Shown piece after piece: positions 57,845 through 64,000 of a stretch of 64,000 nucleotides of DNA (positions are counted from its first letter, which is position 1; the number at the start of each line of letters is the position of its first letter). Position numbers and translations under genes: made by a program. This stretch comes from Acholeplasmataceae bacterium (GTDB lineage Bacteria > Bacillota_I > Bacilli_A > ML615J-28 > CAG-698), in assembly GCA_012839485.1 (NCBI GenBank), contig DUNF01000054.1, forward strand, positions 9,369 through 73,368, given 5' to 3'. A model generated the notes under the pieces. The model did not search any database, was not told where the DNA came from, and worked only from the letters and a program-made list of their open reading frames with translations.

Positions 57845-58674
57845 TGACATACAAAGAATTATTTCAAAAATATACAAATCAATTAGATAAAGATCAAGAA
57901 TTAACAGCTATAAAGTTAATTGTTTTAGAAGTTAATAAACTTACAAAAGAAGATTTAATTCTTAATTATAACAAGGAAGTTTTAAATCTAGAAAAGACTG
58001 AAGATTTGATTAATAAATACTTAGAGGGTATGCCTGTTCAGTATTTATTAGGGTTTACTTATTTTTACGGATTAAAGTTTTTTGTAAATGAAGCTGTTTT
58101 AATTCCTCGTTTTGATAGTGAAATTTTAATTGAGGCTGTTTTAGAACATTTAGATGTAAATAAAGAGTACCGAGTTTTAGATATTGGTACTGGTTCTGGT
58201 AATCTTGCAATTACCTTGAAAAAATTATTACCTAAGATTATAATTGACGCAGTTGATATAAGCGCAAGTGCTTTAGAAGTTGCTAGAGAAAATGCAAAAT
58301 ATCACAAAGTAGATATCAACTTTATTCAAAGTGATTTATTTAGCAATGTAAAGAATAAATATGATATTATTATTTCCAATCCCCCTTATGTTAGAAAAGA
58401 GGATTTATTAAGCGAATATGTTTTAAAAGAACCAATTGGAGCTTTATTAGCTGATGATGATGGTCTTTATTATTACAAAACAATTTTAAAACAAATTAGT
58501 AGATATCTAAATGATAAATATTTAGTATTTTTTGAGGTGGGAATAAATCAAGAAACCAAAGTAAAAGAATATGTTCGAAAGTATTTAAAAGCTAAAACTA
58601 AAGTTTATCTAGATTTAAACTTAATTCCTAGAGTAGTTATGATAGAAGGTGATAAAAATGAAAATAGTATTTAA
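57844..58674 (+). CDS. prmC: Release factor glutamine methyltransferase
   Basis: Methylates the Gln of the GGQ motif in release factors. It has 276 residues. An N-terminal helical domain (about 1-75) with GMPVQYLLGFTYFYGLKFFV, SAM motif I VLDIGTGSGNLAITL (about 105), and catalytic NPPY in IIISNPPYVRKEDL. It sits directly after prfA, its substrate's gene, as in most bacteria. It overlaps the next gene by 17 bases. Confidence 0.97.
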   Translation: MTYKELFQKYTNQLDKDQELTAIKLIVLEVNKLTKEDLILNYNKEVLNLEKTEDLINKYLEGMPVQYLLGFTYFYGLKFFVNEAVLIPRFDSEILIEAVLEHLDVNKEYRVLDIGTGSGNLAITLKKLLPKIIIDAVDISASALEVARENAKYHKVDINFIQSDLFSNVKNKYDIIISNPPYVRKEDLLSEYVLKEPIGALLADDDGLYYYKTILKQISRYLNDKYLVFFEVGINQETKVKEYVRKYLKAKTKVYLDLNLIPRVVMIEGDKNENSI

Positions 58675-59647
58675 TTTAATATTGGCTTTTTTTCTAAGTT
58701 TAACTACTCCAGTAGTTACAGCTAAAGCTGAATATCAAGCTGATGTGAATAAGGGATATGATTCTTATTCATATATAGTAGATTATGAGAATAGTTATTA
58801 TAGCTTAGTTGTAGTTGAGGGTTTAGTTGATGATAAGATAACTTATGGTGTTTTCTTTTTCAATGATGTAAGTAGGGCTTACTATATTACTTTAGTAAAC
58901 GAACAAACTGGTTTAAGACAATTATTCCCTGAGACAAACAGAGGAGATGTTTATGTTTTGGGGTTTCAAGTTGAAAAAGGTTCGAGTTACACAATTTTGA
59001 TTCGTGATAAAAAATCACACGAACAACATTTACCATTCGAGTTAAGTTTGGGTTTAAAAACAGAAGAAGAAATTGGTTTATCAGCGACTGTTGGTTTAGG
59101 AAAAGGTGTATCAATGACAGATCTTGAGACTGCTTATTGGTTTAAACCTTTTAAAATCAATTTACCAGCGCTAATTGTAAGTTTCTTTATTGCTTTAGCT
59201 ATTGTTAGTTTAATTGTTATTATTTATTTTTATCGCAGGAAAAAGGGAGTTTTTCAAAAGAAAGATGAATCGGATTTCGATTTTGAAAAATTTATTAATA
59301 GCGATGAATTTGATCATTTTCTTTCAAAAGAAATTGAAAAGCCTGTTTTTGAAATTAAACCAGAAGATGTTACAGTTGAAGAGGTTATGGAAGACGGAAC
59401 TATTGTTGTTATAAAAGAAGAAGTTACTGAGCCAGTATACAAGCGTTATGAGAGAGATGTAGAAGTAGAACTTTCAAATTTTAATTTTATAGAATATTTA
59501 GAAAAAGAAGGTTTACCTACAGATTATGCTCAGCTAGATGATGAGACAAAGAATCAAATTACTTTAAGATTGATGTATTTAAAAGACCAAAATTTAATAA
59601 CTGTTGATGATTATTTAAAGGAGATCAGCAAATTATGGAAGAGTTAA
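58658..59647 (+). CDS. Unknown exported, single-span membrane protein
   Basis: Not recognised. It has 329 residues. A signal peptide (FNLILAFFLSLTTPVVTAKA) ends near residue 25. The next 145 residues look like an extracellular beta-rich domain (YSYIVDYENSYYSLVVVEG). A transmembrane helix at about 171-194 is followed by basic RRKK and then a cytoplasmic, acidic tail of about 130 residues (DESDFDFEKFINSDEFDHFLSKE; later YLEKEGLPTDYAQLDDETKNQ). It is embedded by overlaps between prmC and sua5, so it is expressed with translation genes. AAGGTGA precedes the ATG at 58658. Function unknown. Confidence 0.85.
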   Translation: MKIVFNLILAFFLSLTTPVVTAKAEYQADVNKGYDSYSYIVDYENSYYSLVVVEGLVDDKITYGVFFFNDVSRAYYITLVNEQTGLRQLFPETNRGDVYVLGFQVEKGSSYTILIRDKKSHEQHLPFELSLGLKTEEEIGLSATVGLGKGVSMTDLETAYWFKPFKINLPALIVSFFIALAIVSLIVIIYFYRRKKGVFQKKDESDFDFEKFINSDEFDHFLSKEIEKPVFEIKPEDVTVEEVMEDGTIVVIKEEVTEPVYKRYERDVEVELSNFNFIEYLEKEGLPTDYAQLDDETKNQITLRLMYLKDQNLITVDDYLKEISKLWKS

Positions 59648-60216
59648 GTTTAAAAGAATTTTTAAATTTAGGCAAAAAAGATTTAAAGGGCAAAGTAATA
59701 GTATTCCCGACCGACACTATTTATGGTATCGGGGCTTTAATTGATGACTATGATGGAATCAAAAAAATCTTTGATTTAAAACAAAGACCTTATGATCGAC
59801 CATTAGCTAACTTGTGTTTTTCAATTGAACAAGTAAAGCAATATGTAGTGAAGATTCCTAACTCAGTAAAAGAAATTTTAGCTGTTGATTGGCCAGGAGC
59901 TTTAACAGTTATTTTTCAAAAAAAGCCTGAATTAGAATTACCTTTTAATAAAGAAACAGTGTCATTTAGAATGCCATTATCTATAGTTGCTTTAAAGATT
60001 TTAAAGAATTTTGGTCCACTTGCAACTACATCAATTAATATTCATGGTACAAAAGAACTTAATGATTTAGACAGTATTAAAGAGGCTTTTGGCTCACAAA
60101 TAGATTATATAATTACTGATAAAGAAATATTTTCTTCAGTGCCATCAACAGTGATTGATGCAACTGGCGAGGAGCTAAAAGTGCTTCGTGAAGGACAAAT
60201 AAAAATAAGAGCTTAA
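59635..60216 (+). CDS. Threonylcarbamoyl-AMP synthase (Sua5/YciO/YrdC family)
   Basis: Makes threonylcarbamoyl-AMP for the t6A37 tRNA modification. It has 193 residues, short form without the Sua5 C-terminal domain. Key blocks: VIVFPTDTIYGIGALIDDYDGIKKIFDLKQRPYDRPL, WPGALTVIFQKK, TVSFRMPLS, FGPLATTSINIHGTKELND and PSTVIDAT with VLREGQI. AAGGAGATC lies before the ATG, inside the upstream gene (13-base overlap). It ends the prfA-prmC operon, with a terminator around its stop. Confidence 0.93.
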   Translation: MEELSLKEFLNLGKKDLKGKVIVFPTDTIYGIGALIDDYDGIKKIFDLKQRPYDRPLANLCFSIEQVKQYVVKIPNSVKEILAVDWPGALTVIFQKKPELELPFNKETVSFRMPLSIVALKILKNFGPLATTSINIHGTKELNDLDSIKEAFGSQIDYIITDKEIFSSVPSTVIDATGEELKVLREGQIKIRA

Positions 60217-60228
60217 TGCTCTTTTTTC
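60207..60228 (+). terminator. Terminator after the threonylcarbamoyl-AMP synthase gene
   Basis: AAGAGC, TTAAT loop, GCTCTT and a T run. Short stem; overlaps the stop codon. Confidence 0.75.
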
Positions 60229-60229
60229 T

Positions 60230-60257
60230 TTGAAAATGAATTGTTTTGTGTTATAAT
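60230..60257 (+). promoter_or_regulatory. Promoter of upp
   Basis: TTGAAA (60230-60235), 16-base spacer, TATAAT (60252-60257), with TG at 60249-60250 (extended -10). Confidence 0.82.
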
Positions 60258-60281
60258 TTATAAAAGAAAGAGGTGCCAAAT

Positions 60282-60911
60282 ATGGAAGGAAAAGTAGTCA
60301 TTTTTAATCATCCACTTATGCATCATAAGTTGACTTTGATTAGAGATGAAAAAACATGTACAAAAGATTTTCGTGAAACAGTTGAAGAGATTGCTATGCT
60401 TATGGCATATGAGGTTACAAGAAACTTACCAACAGTAGAGAAAAAGATTAAAACGCCAATTGCAACTATGAAAGGTCAAGTATTAGCTAAAGAAGTTGTA
60501 ATTGTACCAATCATTCGTGCAGGTATCGGAATGGTTGATGGAATTTTAAAATTAGTTCCAACTGCAAAAGTAGGATATGTAGGTGTATATCGAGATGATA
60601 AAACTTTATTACCTCATGAGTACTACGTAAAATTACCAGAAAAGTTAGATCAAGCTACAATTTTAGTTGTAGACCCAATGCTAGCAACTGGAGGAAGTGC
60701 AAATCATACTATTAATTTACTAAAGAAAAGAAACGCAAAAGATATTAGTTTTGTAGGTATCGTAGGCGCACCAGAAGGGATCAAAGTTTTACAAGATAAT
60801 CACCCAGATGTAAATATTTTCTTAGCAGCTTTAGATGAAAAGTTGAATGATAACGGATATATCGTTCCAGGGCTAGGAGATTGTGGGGATCGTCTTTATG
60901 GAACAAAATAA
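60282..60911 (+). CDS. upp: Uracil phosphoribosyltransferase
   Basis: Pyrimidine salvage: uracil and PRPP to UMP. It has 209 residues. Blocks: FNHPLMHHKLTLIRDEKTCTKDFRETVEEIAMLMAYEV, VPIIRAGIGMVDGIL, YRDDKTLLPHEYYVKLP, PRPP site ILVVDPMLATGGSANHTINLL and the uracil-binding GYIVPGLGDCGDRLYGT. The start is the ATG at 60282, following AGAGGTG; the GTG at 60273 is part of that site. It is overlapped by the next gene. Confidence 0.97.
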   Translation: MEGKVVIFNHPLMHHKLTLIRDEKTCTKDFRETVEEIAMLMAYEVTRNLPTVEKKIKTPIATMKGQVLAKEVVIVPIIRAGIGMVDGILKLVPTAKVGYVGVYRDDKTLLPHEYYVKLPEKLDQATILVVDPMLATGGSANHTINLLKKRNAKDISFVGIVGAPEGIKVLQDNHPDVNIFLAALDEKLNDNGYIVPGLGDCGDRLYGTK

Positions 60912-61416
60912 AAAAGCAAAAATTTATACTAAACAAGGGGATAACAAAGAGACTAGAACAGTAGCTGGTAAAGTTTTAAAAAGTGATTTAGTTATTTTTG
61001 TAGAGGGGGCAGTTGATGAATTACAAACATCAATTATGCTTGCTCGTTCATTTTTAAATGAAGTAAAATATCGTGATTATTTAGAAAAAATTACTAGGAT
61101 TTTATTTACTCTTAGTTATTCGATTGTAAGTGAAAAAGAATTAATTGAAAAAGAAGATATCTTAGATTTAGAAAAAGAGATAGACCTACTAGATAGCAAA
61201 CTACCTCCATTAAATGATTTTATTTTACCAGGGTTTTCTAAAGCTGGTGCTTTAGTTCATAATGCACGTACAACTACAAGAAAAACAGAAAGATTAGTTG
61301 TTAAGTATGCTTTGGAGCATAAAGTTGATCCAAAGATCTTACAATATTTAAATCGTTTATCAGACTATTTCTTTGTTTTAGGTAGATATGTAGATTTAGG
61401 TGAAAACAATGGATGA
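60898..61416 (+). CDS. PduO-type cob(I)alamin adenosyltransferase family protein
   Basis: A 172-residue helical-bundle protein. Family blocks: KIYTKQGDNKETRTVAGKVLKSD (compare T-TGD-GTT), AVDELQTSIMLAR (DE-N motif with Q for N), FILPGFSKAGALVHNARTTTRKTERLVV (R--CR-AER-like; R and ER kept). The N-terminal ATP motif is altered: the glycine after GD is missing. Activity as a B12 adenosyltransferase is therefore uncertain, and no other cobalamin gene is in the window. The start is the ATG at 60898, 14 bases inside upp. It ends in UGA, overlapping the next gene by 8 bases. Confidence 0.8.
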   Translation: MEQNKKAKIYTKQGDNKETRTVAGKVLKSDLVIFVEGAVDELQTSIMLARSFLNEVKYRDYLEKITRILFTLSYSIVSEKELIEKEDILDLEKEIDLLDSKLPPLNDFILPGFSKAGALVHNARTTTRKTERLVVKYALEHKVDPKILQYLNRLSDYFFVLGRYVDLGENNG

Positions 61417-61642
61417 GGTAACATTTGCAATTGTTAAGTTAGTTTGGTTTATCGTAATTTTAGTTGTTGTGGCGCTAGTTACTTACCGTGCTTTGGGGGC
61501 CGTTGATTATTCAAAAATATTTAAAGCACGCTCTACTTGGCAAATTAGGATTTTAGTTTTGCTAATTTCAATTATTGTAGGTGGACTAGTTGGATTTATC
61601 TTTTTAGAGTTCATCGGTTTACTCCAAAATGTTTTTAAGTAA
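61409..61642 (+). CDS. DUF1146 family membrane protein (YwzB-like)
   Basis: A 77-residue protein with two transmembrane helices (about 5-27 and 48-74). The linking stretch YRALGAVDYSKIFKARSTWQIRILVLLISI matches the DUF1146 pattern known from Bacillus YwzB. Function unknown. AGGTGA lies 5 bases before the ATG at 61409. Confidence 0.78.
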   Translation: MDEVTFAIVKLVWFIVILVVVALVTYRALGAVDYSKIFKARSTWQIRILVLLISIIVGGLVGFIFLEFIGLLQNVFK

Positions 61643-61656
61643 AATTAATTATAAAT

Positions 61657-61686
61657 AAAAAGCACATTTTAAAATGTGCTTTTTTC
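61657..61686. terminator. Bidirectional terminator between DUF1146 gene and yigZ
   Basis: AAAAAGCACATTTT / AAAATGTGCTTTTT, almost the same sequence as the spx terminator at 33420. The yigZ stop codon lies at its centre. Confidence 0.93.
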
Positions 61687-62259
61687 TAATAGTTCTATAG
61701 TTAGATCACCATTTGTTAGTTCTCTAACTTGATTTATAAAAGATTCAACTTGATCTTCTAAAATAAGATAAGTCATTTTTACATCTTTTCCAAATTCCCT
61801 CTCAATAGCTTCATCATTTAATTTATTAATTAAGATATCTACTTTTGAATAATCAATTGTAATTAGAATTTTTTGATAAGTATTTATCTCCACAATATTA
61901 GCAACAGCTAAGGCTTCGGTAGTTGATTTTGTATAGGCTCTAACTAATCCCCCTGCACCAAGCATGATTCCTCCAAAATATCTTGTAACTACAGCTAAGA
62001 TATTTGTAAGTTCGTTTTTTTCTAAAACATTATAGATGGGTAATCCTGCTGTTTGACTTGGTTCTCCATCATCAGAATACTTAATCCCATCTTCTACAAT
62101 ATAAGCATAGCAGTTATGAGTTGCATCATAATATTTTTTTCTTAAAGCAGCTAATTGCTCTTGGGCTTCACTTACATTATTTACAGGAATTAATGTACAG
62201 ATAAATTCGCTTTTTTTAATTATGATTTGATTAGAAATTGTTTCAGTTATTCTTTTCAT
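61669..62259 (-). CDS. YigZ/IMPACT family protein
   Basis: A 196-residue protein of the UPF0029/IMPACT family (YvyE in Bacillus), of uncertain function linked to translation in eukaryotic relatives. Blocks: IIIKKSEFICTLIPVNNVSEAQEQL, RKKYYDATHNCYAYIVEDG, YSDDGEPSQTAGLPIYNVLEKNELTNILAVVTRYFGGIMLGAGGLVRAYTKST (the highly conserved core). A C-terminal alpha/beta domain (about 135-190) follows. The start at 62259 has AGGTGA upstream; the longer frame runs into the promoter. Its last codons lie in the terminator hairpin. Confidence 0.92.
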   Translation of the reverse strand: MKRITETISNQIIIKKSEFICTLIPVNNVSEAQEQLAALRKKYYDATHNCYAYIVEDGIKYSDDGEPSQTAGLPIYNVLEKNELTNILAVVTRYFGGIMLGAGGLVRAYTKSTTEALAVANIVEINTYQKILITIDYSKVDILINKLNDEAIEREFGKDVKMTYLILEDQVESFINQVRELTNGDLTIELLEKSTF

Positions 62260-62275
62260 TTTATCACCTAATTTA

Positions 62276-62304
62276 ATTATATAGGTTATAAGGAAAAAAC
62301 TCAA
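62276..62304 (-). promoter_or_regulatory. Promoter of yigZ
   Basis: On the - strand TTGAGT (62304-62299), 17-base spacer, TATAAT (62281-62276). Confidence 0.72.
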
Positions 62305-62324
62305 GTTAAAATAAGTAATTACTA

Positions 62325-62353
62325 TGGAAAAGATGATTATTTTTTGATATAAT
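62325..62353 (+). promoter_or_regulatory. Promoter of cca
   Basis: TGGAAA (62325-62330), 17-base spacer, TATAAT (62348-62353). Confidence 0.65.
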
Positions 62354-62378
62354 ACATAATGGGAAGAAGGTGATCTGA

Positions 62379-63599
62379 ATGTCTACCAATTTAGGATACA
62401 TTAATAAAGGTAAAGAAATTCTAACTGTTTTAAACACGAATGGTTACCAAGCGTATTTTGTAGGTGGGGTAGTTCGTTCAATCATTTTAGATATACCTTT
62501 TTCAGAAATAGATATTATTACTAGTGCTAATTTAGAGCAAATTAAAAAGTGTTTGAAAAATCATGAAACAACGGTAATTGATGAAAGTAAATTAGCGTTA
62601 TTCTATAAATCAGAAGTCTTTTTTATTAGTACTTTTAGAAAAGCTTCAGAAAAAGATAAAAAGAAAATTAAGAGAATGCACTATTCTGAAAGTCTTCAAG
62701 AAGATTTAATTTCCAGAGACTTCACAATAAATGCTATAGCTATGAATAATGGTAGTATGCTTACTGATGCTTTAAATGGATATCGTGATTTAAATCGTAA
62801 AATTTTAAGAGCAATTGGCAAGCCTAGACAAAGATTTAAAGAAGATCCAATTAAAATTTTAAGAGCAATTCGTTTAATTAGTGAATTAGGGTTTAGACCA
62901 GATTTTAAAACAGCTAATGCTTTAAGTTCAAGAGCAAAATATTTGAGAGACTTAGAATTAGATTATTCGGTTTTAAGAGAAATCAAGAAAATTTTTGAGG
63001 GAAAAAATCTTAAATTAGCGATTAAACATATTAAAAAAGCAAAGATTTATAAATATATTCCTTTCTTTCAAAAACCAATTAAGCGATTAATTAATAGGTA
63101 TATTGATATTGATTTTGAAACATTAGCTATTGCTGGTTTTGTAGCTAATAAGCAAATACCTAAAGTTTTTGAAAACTTTTTTGATAATATCAAAGAAGTT
63201 GAACAATTAACTAATTTAGTTGTAGCTACAAATAAAGCTGAATTTCCTGATTTAGTTTTATATACTTATGGTTTAGATGCTTGTTTGAAAGTAAATAATG
63301 CCAATTTATTGCTATCAAAAAGATATATGAGACCAAGAAAATTAAAAGCAAAATATGCTAAGTTGCCTATTAAGGGAACTTGTGATTTAGCTTTTAAAGG
63401 TGAAGATATCTTAGTTCTAACAAACAATGTTTCGGGTAGTTTTTTACCAATGATTGTAGAAGAGATGGCGTATAAAGTTATAAATAAAGAATTAGATAAT
63501 GACCGCGAAGAATTAAAGACTTATGCAATTGCTAGATTAAATGAAATTCTTGGTCATAAAAAAGAATATAATGTTTTTAAAAGCATTTATAAAGAGTAA
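62379..63599 (+). CDS. CCA tRNA nucleotidyltransferase family protein
   Basis: Class II nucleotidyltransferase that builds or repairs the tRNA 3' CCA, or a related poly(A) polymerase. It has 406 residues. Head domain: YFVGGVVRSIILDIPFSEIDIIT with the GG and D-x-D signature, LQEDLISRDFTINAIAMN, then RFKEDPIKILRAIRLISELGF (neck). The C-terminal half is helical and divergent. Two family branches share these motifs, so CCA addition is likely but not proven. AGAAGGTGA precedes the ATG; yhaM starts 11 bases after. Confidence 0.9.
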   Translation: MSTNLGYINKGKEILTVLNTNGYQAYFVGGVVRSIILDIPFSEIDIITSANLEQIKKCLKNHETTVIDESKLALFYKSEVFFISTFRKASEKDKKKIKRMHYSESLQEDLISRDFTINAIAMNNGSMLTDALNGYRDLNRKILRAIGKPRQRFKEDPIKILRAIRLISELGFRPDFKTANALSSRAKYLRDLELDYSVLREIKKIFEGKNLKLAIKHIKKAKIYKYIPFFQKPIKRLINRYIDIDFETLAIAGFVANKQIPKVFENFFDNIKEVEQLTNLVVATNKAEFPDLVLYTYGLDACLKVNNANLLLSKRYMRPRKLKAKYAKLPIKGTCDLAFKGEDILVLTNNVSGSFLPMIVEEMAYKVINKELDNDREELKTYAIARLNEILGHKKEYNVFKSIYKE

Positions 63600-63610
63600 A
63601 GGAGTAAAAC

Positions 63611-64000
63611 ATGAGAACAAAAGTTAAAGATTATCGTGCAGGCGATGAAGTTAACAATTTAATTTTAAGGCTAGTAAATGTTCAATATCGTAAAACTACT
63701 AGTCAAGCAGACTATGTTAATGCTTTAGGATTTGATGGTGAAGAAATTTTAGAAGTTAAGATTTGGAATGTAACTGATAGTATTAGAGAGAATCTAGAAA
63801 ATGGGAAAATTTATACTTGTTCTGGTCAAATGAAAGACTATCAAGGTAAATTACAATTTAACTTAAAAGAATTAGCCGAAGCTGATCCAAGTTTATATAG
63901 ATTAGAAGAGTTTTTTGAATATGCTAAGTTATCAGTTGAAGAATTAAAAGAAAAGATTATGAACTATGTTTTAAAAATTGAAAATGCTAATATTAAAAAG
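63611..64000 (+). CDS. yhaM: 3'-5' exoribonuclease YhaM, N-terminal part (3' end outside window)
   Basis: The first 130 codons are present, open to the window end. They encode an OB-fold nucleic-acid-binding domain: VKDYRAGDEVNNLILRLVNVQYRKTTSQADYVNALGFD, then IWNVTDSIRENLENGKIYTCSGQMKDYQGKLQFNL. This matches YhaM/CBF1-type proteins, in which an HD domain follows; that part is not in the window, so the assignment rests on the OB domain alone. AAAGGAG precedes the ATG. Confidence 0.8.
   Translation, partial: MRTKVKDYRAGDEVNNLILRLVNVQYRKTTSQADYVNALGFDGEEILEVKIWNVTDSIRENLENGKIYTCSGQMKDYQGKLQFNLKELAEADPSLYRLEEFFEYAKLSVEELKEKIMNYVLKIENANIKK

Noticed and set aside
1..64000. CRISPR arrays, insertion sequences, phage genes, tRNA or rRNA genes
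   Set aside because: No regularly spaced repeats, no transposase or integrase-like frame and no rRNA or tRNA sequence was recognised; all gaps are short and accounted for by promoters, leaders or terminators.

Overview
The window is a gene-dense, AT-rich stretch (about 30% G+C by eye) of a low-GC Gram-positive chromosome. UGA is a stop codon here: it ends nadK, the PduO-like gene, the M42 peptidase and the DUF84 gene. The organism therefore uses the standard bacterial code, not the Mycoplasma/Spiroplasma code. Gene content and order (rimP-nusA-rnpM-infB-rbfA, rpsP-khpA-rimM-trmD-rplS, rpsF-ssb-rpsR-gdpP-rplI-dnaB, a CYTH/relQ/nadK cluster, spx, RNase J, a T-box on pheST) are those of Bacilli. 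The compact AT-rich style and the fused genes suggest a Mollicutes-like or deep-branching Bacilli lineage (Acholeplasma, Izemoplasma or RF39-type). That placement is an inference. Most genes are on the + strand; the - strand carries only def-rnj, trpS, a CYTH gene, ispH and yigZ.

Layout. 1-1415: end of pgk, then tpiA. 1420-2306: rpsD with a structured leader. 2349-5938: cysteine desulfurase, thiI, a membrane protein and a TrmH-family methylase. 5980-13419: rimP-nusA-rnpM-L7Ae-infB-rbfA-uvrC-exonuclease. 13434-15728 (-): def and RNase J. 15820-18749: rsuA-type pseudouridine synthase, then the rpsP-rplS operon. 18871-22244: LacI/CcpA-type regulator, tyrS, trpS (-). 22352-30449: a five-gene oligopeptide ABC transporter operon (oppABCDF) with cre-like operators and unusual extra domains. 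30546-32922: two unknown membrane proteins. 32982-35537: spx, CYTH (-), relQ, nadK. 35538-39247: T-box riboswitch and pheST. 39275-42475: ispH (-), an aldose-epimerase-like gene, efp, coaX. 42562-49124: EIIB-like membrane protein, transketolase, pepV, trmB fused in frame to an M42 peptidase, DUF84 and DJ-1 family genes. 49134-51743: P-type ATPase. 51838-56777: rpsF-ssb-rpsR and gdpP-rplI (one reading frame)-dnaB. 56777-60216: prfA-prmC-unknown-sua5. 60282-61642: upp, PduO-like, DUF1146. 61669-64000: yigZ (-), cca, and the start of yhaM.

Most of the window is core translation, ribosome biogenesis, tRNA modification and nucleotide-second-messenger housekeeping. Many transcription units start at near-consensus sigma-A promoters with 17-bp spacers or extended -10 elements and end at strong hairpin terminators, often bidirectional between convergent genes. 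No CRISPR array, transposase, phage gene, tRNA or rRNA was seen. No intergenic gap exceeds 300 bases; the largest (35538-35812) is the pheST T-box leader.

The least ordinary parts are: (1) the opp operon, where OppD carries an N-terminal region with a zinc ribbon and OppF carries an N-terminal DUF975-like membrane domain; (2) two stop-less in-frame gene junctions (gdpP/rplI and trmB/M42), each with a ribosome-binding site and ATG inside the long frame; (3) a membrane-anchored EIIB-like domain with Glu in place of the phosphorylated Cys; (4) a CYTH protein without the ExExK signature; (5) an apparent excess of the hexamer GATATC across genes, frames and strands.
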